A program made the position numbers and the translations under genes. 64,000 nt of DNA. Origin: Vibrio sp. Y2-5. Lineage in GTDB: Bacteria > Pseudomonadota > Gammaproteobacteria > Enterobacterales > Vibrionaceae. Shown in pieces: positions 57,707 to 64,000 of the stretch. A model generated the notes under the pieces. That model ran no database searches. It had not been told where the DNA came from and worked only from the letters and a program-made list of their open reading frames with translations. The stretch is taken from contig NZ_JACVEG010000002.1 in assembly GCF_014596725.1 (NCBI RefSeq), forward strand, positions 806,001 through 870,000, in the 5' to 3' direction. Within the stretch, counting starts at the first letter, position 1; every line of letters begins with the position of its first letter.

Positions 57707-58402
57707 GTGAGTGTAAAGTTAAATCCTAAATCGATACTTTTTACGTTTTTATTTATTATCTTTCTTCTTGTTGTCGCCAATTTAGCGGGTGTGTTTGCTC
57801 GTTTTTATCTGCATTTTCCTCATATTAAGAGCTTTATTCGACTTGTTGATGTCGATACAGAAATGAATATTCCAACACTCTATTCATCATTTGCAATGTT
57901 TGTTGCCAGCGCATTGCTTGCATTGGTTGGCTACATGCACCGAGTGAAAAGAGAGTCCAGTTTTCCTTGGTTTGGATTGGCATTTATCTTTATCTTTTTA
58001 TCGATAGACGAGTCATCAGAATTTCACGAAATGTTGGTCGGCCCAGTGAGGGAGACTTTGCATACCTCAGGTATTTTCTATTTCGCATGGGTGATTCCAT
58101 ATGGAATTCTGGCCATTGTGTTGGGCATTGCCTACTTTCGATTCCTGCTGAATTTGCCAAGAAACATACTAGGATTATATGTGCTTTCTGGCGTTGTTTT
58201 TCTATCAGGGGCGCTAGGGCTTGAACTAGTAGGTGGTGTGATCGCACAGAAATCGGGAACGGAGTCATTCATCTACGCTTTGAGCTATACCTGCGAAGAA
58301 ACGTTAGAAATGTTGGGTATTGCGCTTCTTATCTATACGACGGCTCAATATATCGTTCAAGTTTTCCCAGGCACTAAGCTTGAATTTGTAGAGTCAAAAT
58401 AA
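57707..58402 (+). CDS. Multi-pass membrane protein, function unknown
   Basis: A protein of about 231 residues with roughly six hydrophobic helices, which I do not recognise. It has polar acidic patches in its loops (SIDESSEFHEMLVGP and TCEETLEMLG), with conserved-looking Glu and His residues that could bind metal. I chose GTG at 57707, 8 bases after GGAG; an upstream GTG (57638) would add 23 residues of poor quality. It stands alone and is followed by a terminator at 58424-58457. Confidence 0.65.
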   Translation: MSVKLNPKSILFTFLFIIFLLVVANLAGVFARFYLHFPHIKSFIRLVDVDTEMNIPTLYSSFAMFVASALLALVGYMHRVKRESSFPWFGLAFIFIFLSIDESSEFHEMLVGPVRETLHTSGIFYFAWVIPYGILAIVLGIAYFRFLLNLPRNILGLYVLSGVVFLSGALGLELVGGVIAQKSGTESFIYALSYTCEETLEMLGIALLIYTTAQYIVQVFPGTKLEFVESK

Positions 58403-58423
58403 AATACTATTTACCTATGTCTA

Positions 58424-58457
58424 GACCCCTGTTTTCAGTAGAAAGCGGGGCTTTTTT
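58424..58457 (+). terminator. Terminator after the unknown membrane protein gene
   Basis: CCCC..TTTC pairs with GAAA..GGGG across an AGTA loop and is followed by CTTTTTT. Confidence 0.7.
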
Positions 58458-58571
58458 ATATTCTGATTCCAATTTTTATTATTTAAGCTACTAACTTCAT
58501 CTTTACACCTGCAGCTAGCGTTAACTCTTCTATTATTAAAGAGTCTTTAGTCATGAGTAGGTACCTTAACT

Positions 58572-59015
58572 ATGAACAAATTTAGTGTCGGATTATTAGT
58601 GTGCGCGGGTGTTCTGTCTCTTAATAGTTTTGCAAGCGAGGAGACGGACACTCGACCGATGAGAATGATGCCTTCCTTCGAGAGTGTGGATACCGATGGC
58701 GATGGCGTAATCAGTATGTCAGAGCTCGATACATATCGTTCAAGTATGCCCATGCCAATGAATCAAGCGAATAATTCAAACTCAAACGCAAAACAGATGA
58801 ACAGAAGAGACTCAGTGAGTGCTTTTGCCTCATTCGATAAAAACAAAGACGGAGTTATTACCCAAGAAGAATTTGCTGCGCACAGTCGTTATTCAAACCC
58901 AGGCAATGGTACGGGCGACATGAAGATGTATAAGGAAGAAAAGACAAACCGTAACAAGTCTAAAAATGAAAAAGGCGGTGGTAACAGCAACGGAAAAGGG
59001 AATAAAAATAATTAG
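58572..59015 (+). CDS. Secreted EF-hand protein
   Basis: A 147-residue protein with a signal peptide (cut after SFAS). It has two EF-hand loops, DTDGDGVISMSEL (about residues 36-48) and DKNKDGVITQEEF (about 91-103), with Asp/Asn and Glu at calcium positions, so it should bind calcium in the periplasm or outside the cell. The last 40 residues are a low-complexity tail rich in Lys, Asn and Gly. The ribosome site is weak (GGTACC). The partner is unknown. Confidence 0.85.
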   Translation: MNKFSVGLLVCAGVLSLNSFASEETDTRPMRMMPSFESVDTDGDGVISMSELDTYRSSMPMPMNQANNSNSNAKQMNRRDSVSAFASFDKNKDGVITQEEFAAHSRYSNPGNGTGDMKMYKEEKTNRNKSKNEKGGGNSNGKGNKNN

Positions 59016-59024
59016 GTAAGAAAA

Positions 59025-59053
59025 ATCCCCTGATCTCGGTAGATCAGGGGATA
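59025..59053. terminator. Bidirectional terminator between the EF-hand and glutathione peroxidase genes
   Basis: The stem ATCCCCTGATCT/AGATCAGGGGAT with a CGGT loop lies between convergent genes, with an A run on one side. Confidence 0.85.
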
Positions 59054-59070
59054 GAAAACTAAGTGCAAAA

Positions 59071-59613
59071 TTAAGCGAGAGCTTTTTGAATCGCCTTAGA
59101 TAGGATTTCGTGATCTGGAGTCATGTCCGGTGCGAAATGCCCAATGACTTCACCATCTTTGCTTACTAGGAACTTTTCAAAGTTCCATAAAATATCGCCT
59201 TCTTTTGCTTCGATACCGTACCCTTTAAGTTTTTCTACAAAACCGCTTTCAGGCGCGGTTGTACGTTCTGGTTGAGCAGAAAATAGCTGTTGGTATAGAG
59301 GGTGGCGACCTTCGCCATTAACTTCGATTTTGCTAAACAGAGGAAAAGTTACGCCAAAACGCATGCTACAAAATGACTGGATGTCTGCTTCTTGCCCCGG
59401 TTCTTGTGCACCAAATTGGTTACATGGGAAGCCAAGAATCTCTAGGCCATTTTCTTTTTCAGCTTGGTAAAGCTTCTCTAAACCTTCGTATTGAGGTGTT
59501 AAACCACATTCAGAAGCCGTGTTAACGATTAGCAGAGTTTTACCTTTAAAGTCAGCCAGTTTCTGTTGTTTACCTTCAATTGTCACTACATCAATATCAT
59601 AAATAGAGCTCAT
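59071..59613 (-). CDS. Glutathione peroxidase (Cys type, BtuE-like)
   Basis: A 180-residue thiol peroxidase that reduces peroxides. The peroxidatic Cys is in VNTASECGLTPQYEGLE; the family segment LGFPCNQFGAQEPG, which holds a second Cys, and WNFEKFLVSKDG, with the catalytic Trp and Asn, are intact. AAGGACAG precedes the ATG. There is no signal peptide, so it is cytoplasmic. The reductant could be glutathione or thioredoxin. Confidence 0.93.
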   Translation of the reverse strand: MSSIYDIDVVTIEGKQQKLADFKGKTLLIVNTASECGLTPQYEGLEKLYQAEKENGLEILGFPCNQFGAQEPGQEADIQSFCSMRFGVTFPLFSKIEVNGEGRHPLYQQLFSAQPERTTAPESGFVEKLKGYGIEAKEGDILWNFEKFLVSKDGEVIGHFAPDMTPDHEILSKAIQKALA

Positions 59614-60012
59614 TATTCTGTCCTTGTATTCCGGTTGAAGTACTTTTAGTTTCTTATTTTCTCAATGAAGTTTTAGCGGCAATAGCCGAGACTTCAAGTC
59701 TGATTAACGTTCACAACATCAAGGTATCGCACAATTATATTGTGAGCAATGATAAATTGGGAAAGTAGGGCTAGCCGAATGTGTCTTATATTAGGTTTTA
59801 ATAAAATAAAACTTGTTCTTGGACAAAGCTTTGTCAGTTCATTTGCTCGATTATCCTAACATTATGTGTCAAATAATAATGCTCTGCGTGAGTCACAGAA
59901 TACTAATTAATTACCCGCTATAGTGGTTTGTAAGGAAGCAATCTACAGCCCAGGTATACGCTAGCAATTCCATTCAACATTTCTACTTAAACAGTACCCT
60001 CAGGAGGTATCT
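59614..60012. other. Divergent region between glutathione peroxidase and glgC
   Basis: 399 AT-rich bases with no gene or strong hairpin seen. It should contain both promoters. A very good ribosome site (AGGAGG, 60002-60007) precedes glgC. Confidence 0.4.
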
Positions 60013-61269
60013 ATGTCCCAAAAAAATGATAGACATATCAGTAATTTGACTAAAGATACTTATGCTTTGATATTGGCAGGAGGCCGTGGGAGTCGTCTTT
60101 ATGAATTGACTGATTCTCGAGCAAAACCTGCTGTTTATTTTGGTGGTAAGTTTCGTATTATTGATTTTCCTTTATCAAACTGTTTCAACTCAGGCATTCA
60201 CCGTGTAGGTATAGCAACACAATATAAATCGCATTCGTTAATCCGCCACATTAGCCGTGGTTGGGGAAGCTTTAGAGCTCATGAATTCGTCGAAATTTTG
60301 CCAGCTTCGCAACGAACAGGTGATGATTGGTATGCCGGTACAGCGGATGCGGTATATCAAAATATTGATATCATTCGTTCACATAAACCTAAATACATTC
60401 TAATTCTGTCGGGTGATCATGTATATCGTATGGACTACGGTACTCTGCTAGCGGAGCATGTGGCAAACAATGCCGATATGACTGTCTGTTGTCTAGAGGT
60501 CGACACGGAAGAAGCGGCCGGTTCTTTCGGGGTTTTGACCGTAGATGATAAAAATAAAATCGTCGCTTTTGATGAAAAGCCACCTCAACCTAATGAAATC
60601 CCGAATAAGCCCGGTAAGTGTCTAGCTTCAATGGGTAATTATCTGTTCAATGTTGATTTTCTTTTCAATCAGCTATTAAAAGATGTGGATGTCGAAGACT
60701 CCACCCATGATTTTGGCCACGATATCATTCCTTCAATCATCAACGAGAGCAATGTTTTTGCCTATTCATTCAAAGACCCAGACAGTGAGAACCAGCCGTA
60801 TTGGCGCGATGTGGGTACATTAGACTCATTTTGGGAAGCCAATATGGAGCTTGTTACTCCTACACCGCAACTTGATCTTTATGATAAAGATTGGCCGATT
60901 TGGACTTATCAAGTGCAGCTTCCACCAGCTAAATTTATTTTTGATAACGATGAACGACGTGGCATGGCCGTAGATTCAACGGTATCTGGAGGGTGCATTA
61001 TTTCCGGTTCTACTATTAGAAAGTCGCTGTTGTATTCAAATGTCCATGCCCACTCATACAGTCTTATTGAAGAGTCAGTATTGTTGCCTGGCAGTGATGT
61101 TGGTGAACACGCGAAACTGAAACGAGTTATACTTGATACTTATTGTTGTGTCCCAGCAGGTATGAGTATTGGCTATGATAAGAAACAGGATGAAGCCAAT
61201 GGTTTTCGTGTTACCGATAAAGGAGTGACTTTGGTAACCAAAGCTATGCTGGATAAGCTCGTTAAATAA
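60013..61269 (+). CDS. glgC: Glucose-1-phosphate adenylyltransferase
   Basis: Makes ADP-glucose from glucose 1-phosphate and ATP for glycogen synthesis. It is 418 residues long. The motif [39 protein letters not shown], the catalytic [13 protein letters not shown] and the effector-region motifs are intact, with a C-terminal left-handed beta helix. No glgA, glgB, glgP or glgX lies nearby, so this is a lone copy; vibrios often carry a second glgC elsewhere. GalT and GH112 in the island would yield Glc-1-P, but any link is speculative. Confidence 0.95.
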   Translation: MSQKNDRHISNLTKDTYALILAGGRGSRLYELTDSRAKPAVYFGGKFRIIDFPLSNCFNSGIHRVGIATQYKSHSLIRHISRGWGSFRAHEFVEILPASQRTGDDWYAGTADAVYQNIDIIRSHKPKYILILSGDHVYRMDYGTLLAEHVANNADMTVCCLEVDTEEAAGSFGVLTVDDKNKIVAFDEKPPQPNEIPNKPGKCLASMGNYLFNVDFLFNQLLKDVDVEDSTHDFGHDIIPSIINESNVFAYSFKDPDSENQPYWRDVGTLDSFWEANMELVTPTPQLDLYDKDWPIWTYQVQLPPAKFIFDNDERRGMAVDSTVSGGCIISGSTIRKSLLYSNVHAHSYSLIEESVLLPGSDVGEHAKLKRVILDTYCCVPAGMSIGYDKKQDEANGFRVTDKGVTLVTKAMLDKLVK

Positions 61270-61630
61270 ACGTACCGAATAACCTACATTAGGAACTAAG
61301 GATTCGCTTGCCGAGAAATAAGGCAAGCGAATTCCATTCGCCGGGTATACGATATTGTTAGCTTCAACTTTTACTCATTTACATATGAGGAAGTGAAACA
61401 CACCTATGCAACATTTGCAGTGGTCAACTAAAATAGCGCCTTAATGCGATTACTTACAACGGTTCGCGCTGCTAAATTGCGATACTTATAGTTGTTGTTG
61501 AGTGTGGGGCTGCCGTGCTAAGAAACTCCCAGAAGTATGCATCTGTTAGTCTTTAGTCATTGGACAAGTACTTGCGAACCTATTCATGTGTGTTATTACG
61601 GTTTAGAAATCATAATAGAGCACAAATACT
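61270..61630. other. Region between glgC and the diguanylate cyclase gene (convergent)
   Basis: Apart from the hairpin at 61302-61332 I see no gene or recognised site in these 361 bases. Confidence 0.4.
61302..61332 (+). other. Hairpin after glgC
   Basis: ATTCGCTTGCC pairs with GGCAAGCGAAT over 11 bases with a 9-base loop. No T run follows, so it is probably a 3' stabilising or Rho-associated structure rather than a classical terminator. Confidence 0.5.
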
Positions 61631-62551
61631 TTATTCATAGCTGTACGAATATGGGCTAACTTTATTTCTGCCTGCTTTTTTTGAGTTATACATGGCTTTA
61701 TCTGCTCTAGCTAATATGCTTTTTATATCTCCATCGTCTTTAATCACTTGAGTAACGCCAATACTGATAGTCAGTTCAATTTCATTGTTGTTAACAATGA
61801 AATGTTTTTTTTCCAGAATAATTCGAAGTTTCTCTGCTACAGACATAGCATTATTTAGCTCAGTATCGTAGAGAATAACCGCAAACTCCTCTCCACCAAT
61901 ACGCCCAAAACAATCGGACTCTCGAAGCTCCCCCTTGATTACCTGTACAGCATATTGAATAGCTTCATCTCCACAAGAGTGACCTAGTAAATCGTTGATT
62001 CGCTTGAATCGATCTATATCAAGCATGAGAACTGAAAAACTCCTGTTAAAAAGGTGGTATTCCTTGAGAGCCTCAGATAAGGAGTGAGTAAATGATCGCC
62101 GATTTGCAATACCTGTTAAATCATCTATCTCAGATAGCTCTTTCAGACGTTGTTCTAGCAAATGGCGTTTAGTCACGTTCTTTGCTATCCATACAACAGT
62201 GCGTTCCCCATTTTCTATTAGTGGAAGAGGCTTAATAATACCTTCAAACCAAATCTCCTGCGGAGTAGGAACATGTTCAGGCAAATCTATCATGTCTTGT
62301 TTGTCGAACTTATAGATTGCTGTTTGGGTTTTGTTAGTCTTCAAAGCAGCCAAAATATAAGAGTGAAACTCTTTTGCCATTTGAGGTGGTGCGACATCGT
62401 ACAGTGACAGTCCAATAAAAGGTTTGCAATCAAAACCTGTATCATTGTCATCTCCACCGTATACATCAATATAGATACCAGATTCAGAGAAAATAAACAC
62501 ATGGTCAGGCAATGAATCCAACACCGTGAAATATCGGTCTTTCATTTCCAT
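61631..62551 (-). CDS. PAS-GGDEF diguanylate cyclase
   Basis: A 306-residue soluble protein that probably makes cyclic di-GMP. The N-terminal region (about 8-125) is a PAS-like sensor ending in a PAC-type segment (TVVWIAKNVTKRHLLEQRL). The GGDEF domain follows, with the active site GGEEF at 219-223 and an RxxD inhibitory site (RESD) just before it, so product inhibition is expected. AAGGAAG precedes the ATG. With the HD-GYP gene at 7346 it shows both making and breaking of the signal in this window. Confidence 0.93.
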   Translation of the reverse strand: MEMKDRYFTVLDSLPDHVFIFSESGIYIDVYGGDDNDTGFDCKPFIGLSLYDVAPPQMAKEFHSYILAALKTNKTQTAIYKFDKQDMIDLPEHVPTPQEIWFEGIIKPLPLIENGERTVVWIAKNVTKRHLLEQRLKELSEIDDLTGIANRRSFTHSLSEALKEYHLFNRSFSVLMLDIDRFKRINDLLGHSCGDEAIQYAVQVIKGELRESDCFGRIGGEEFAVILYDTELNNAMSVAEKLRIILEKKHFIVNNNEIELTISIGVTQVIKDDGDIKSILARADKAMYNSKKAGRNKVSPYSYSYE

Positions 62552-62876
62552 TTAGTGGCTTCCTTGTATACACCGAGATCTTAGCGTAATAGAACGCGTA
62601 GGTATGTCAAATCCACACCGTTAAAAACGGTTCATCGACAATAAATACCTCGAATCAGCTCCAATTGATGAGAATATCAACATAATTATAATGCATAAAA
62701 CATTTCATGCGAGCACAGCTATCATGCACAGAAATGTCCAACCTACGCTATCAACATTTATTCTATTTAATGAAGCTGATCCTGAGTATTTCTCATAAAG
62801 TTCGCAGACTAACTATCGATATCTCTGTACTCTATACTTTGCTAAACTCCGCCCTTTGATGAGCAAGGTCCCTAAA
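62552..62876. other. Divergent region between the diguanylate cyclase and VF530-family genes
   Basis: 325 bases with no gene seen. Both promoters should be here. AAGG at 62865-62868 serves the VF530-type gene. Confidence 0.4.
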
Positions 62877-63290
62877 ATGATGACTGACGAAGAGAGAATT
62901 GAACTGCAACAAAACAATCCACTGCACGGGTTAAAGCTAGAGACTATGTTGCAAGAATTGGTGGATTTTTATGGCTGGGACATTCTATATACAGCCATGC
63001 GTTTTAATTGCTTTAATACCAAGCCTTCGATTGCAAGTAGCGTGAAGTATTTAAAGAAAACCGAATGGGCGAGAGAAAAGTTAGAAAACTTTTACCTTTA
63101 TCGCTTTAAGCGCATGCCACGTGCGAGCGAAGAAGAATTCAATTTACCACCGAGAGCTCGTACTTTCCCCCATGGTCTTGAACCAAAAGAGCCGATGCCG
63201 TTAACCGTTGACTCTATTCTCAACTCGCAAGCGAAAGCTGCATCTGAATTTAAAAAGCGCTCACCTCGCGGACGTCCGACACGTCGCTAG
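62877..63290 (+). CDS. VF530-family (DUF2132) DNA-binding-like protein
   Basis: A protein of about 137 residues. Residues 10-80 match the VF530 family: NNPLHGLKLETMLQELVDFYGWDILY, then NCFNTKPSIASSVKYLKKTEWAREKLENFYL. The structure of a family member suggested possible DNA binding, as I recall. The C-terminal tail is basic and Pro-rich. I chose ATG at 62877 with AAGG 8 bases upstream. The role is unknown. Confidence 0.85.
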   Translation: MMTDEERIELQQNNPLHGLKLETMLQELVDFYGWDILYTAMRFNCFNTKPSIASSVKYLKKTEWAREKLENFYLYRFKRMPRASEEEFNLPPRARTFPHGLEPKEPMPLTVDSILNSQAKAASEFKKRSPRGRPTRR

Positions 63291-63307
63291 TATACTTCCT
63301 TGGAAAG

Positions 63308-63353
63308 TAATAGAGTCCTGCTTGACGCAACCAGCATGGCTCTATTGTTCTTT
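63308..63353. terminator. Imperfect hairpin between the VF530-type and helicase genes
   Basis: AATAGAG..TGCT pairs with AGCA..CTCTATT, followed by TGTTCTTT; probably the terminator of the VF530-type gene. Confidence 0.55.
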
Positions 63354-63440
63354 AAATGGCTCAACGGCAACGAGTAACCCAATTGGTTTATCTTCGCCCA
63401 AGAAACTTTCGCAATGAAACTGACTTGTGGTTTACGTTTT

Positions 63441-64000
63441 CTACTGGTTGCGCGTTTTCTTTTTTTTACCCATACCTGCTGGCTTTGCCCGTGGCTTCAT
63501 TGGTAAAAAGTATGCTTCACTTTGATCGTCATTCACTTCAAAGCCCTCGACCTGCTCGCGTTCAAGCTGGAACTTATTTTTCTTTTCTATCACTTTAAAA
63601 TGGTGGTAGTCATCGTAATCGATAAGAGATAGACCCAGACCCACTTCGCCCGCTCGGCCACTACGCCCGATGCGATGCATATAGTCAGCAGGACTACGCG
63701 GAAGATCGAAGTTAATCACCACTGGCAGTTTTTCAATATCAAGACCGCGAGCAGCAATATCAGTCGCAATGAGTACTTGAATCTCACCAGACTTAAAACC
63801 CTCAAGGACACGAGTACGCGCACCTTGTCCTTTATCACCATGGAAAACTTCCGCAGTGATGCCGCGTTTTGACAGTTTTTGGGCTAAGTGGTTACAGGCA
63901 TTTTTAGCATTCACAAAGATTAAAGTTTGTCGCCATTGATGCTGTTTGATTAGGTGGGCGAGTACCGCAGTTTTCTCACCTTTATTCACACTAAACACGC
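63441..64000 (-). CDS. DEAD-box RNA helicase, C-terminal part (gene cut by window end)
   Basis: The C-terminal helicase domain of an RhlE-like DEAD-box RNA helicase. Motif IV (TLIFVNAKNAC), motif V (VLIATDIAARGLDIEKL) and motif VI (YMHRIGRSGRAG) are intact. The protein ends in a Lys-rich tail (GKKKKTRNQ) that may bind RNA. The N-terminal ATPase domain with the DEAD motif lies beyond the window, and the frame stays open to the last base. Confidence 0.93.
   Translation of the reverse strand, partial: VFSVNKGEKTAVLAHLIKQHQWRQTLIFVNAKNACNHLAQKLSKRGITAEVFHGDKGQGARTRVLEGFKSGEIQVLIATDIAARGLDIEKLPVVINFDLPRSPADYMHRIGRSGRAGEVGLGLSLIDYDDYHHFKVIEKKNKFQLEREQVEGFEVNDDQSEAYFLPMKPRAKPAGMGKKKKTRNQ

Noticed and set aside
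1-64000. CRISPR arrays, insertion sequences, integron sites, tRNA or rRNA genes
   Set aside because: No regularly spaced repeats, transposase or integrase motifs, or cloverleaf-like sequences were seen on either strand.

Overview
The window looks like part of the second chromosome of a Vibrio species. This is inferred from gene content and order (a zwf-pgl-gnd operon beside a large HD-GYP protein, speA-speB, proVWX with a MarR regulator, a Fur-type box on a PepSY gene, several chemoreceptors), from moderate GC with AT-rich intergenic DNA, and from short paired terminators. I found no rRNA, tRNA, insertion sequence, prophage or CRISPR array.

Layout. 0-3.3 kb: two tandem, partly near-identical chemoreceptor genes (the first cut by the window edge) and a small His-rich secreted protein. 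3.3-7 kb: zwf-pgl-gnd (oxidative pentose phosphate and Entner-Doudoroff entry), minus strand. 7.3-15.5 kb: HD-GYP sensor, PHP phosphatase, cytochrome b562-like protein, PepSY membrane protein, MgtE, MarR regulator. 15.6-19 kb: glycine betaine/proline ABC transporter proVWX. 19.4-22.3 kb: arginine decarboxylase and agmatinase (putrescine synthesis). 22.4-27 kb: Lrp-type regulator, PLP trans-sulfuration-family enzyme, polar amino acid ABC importer. 27-30 kb: YidE-type transporter and a ketopantoate-reductase-like protein.

30.3-55.3 kb is the most interesting part: a KdgR-linked island for a sulfated glycan that carries uronic acid. It holds an outer-membrane porin, a SulP permease, GalT, a GH88 unsaturated glucuronyl hydrolase, a GH112 phosphorylase, two cytoplasmic Cys-type sulfatases, an anaerobic sulfatase-maturating radical SAM enzyme, a DUF2264 protein, a Yej/Dpp-type ABC importer with fused ATPase, a dedicated chemoreceptor, KdgR, KdgF and YgjV. 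The inferred flow is: entry through the porin and ABC importer of still-sulfated oligosaccharides; cytoplasmic desulfation; GH88 removal of the unsaturated uronate, which KdgF linearises towards 2-keto-3-deoxygluconate, the KdgR effector; GH112 phosphorolysis of Gal-beta-1,3-HexNAc to Gal-1-P; then GalT. Two KdgR-like dyads lie in the shared porin/sulP intergenic region. No polysaccharide lyase, FGE, GalE, KduI/KduD or KDG kinase/aldolase is encoded here, so the substrate must be cut, and the products finished, by genes elsewhere.

55.6-64 kb: a SutR-like XRE-cupin regulator divergent from a BenE/YdcO transporter with paired operator-like repeats, an unknown membrane protein, an EF-hand protein, glutathione peroxidase, an orphan glgC, a PAS-GGDEF diguanylate cyclase, a VF530-family protein and the end of a DEAD-box helicase. 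All product names rest on motif and family recognition by eye; no database search was run.
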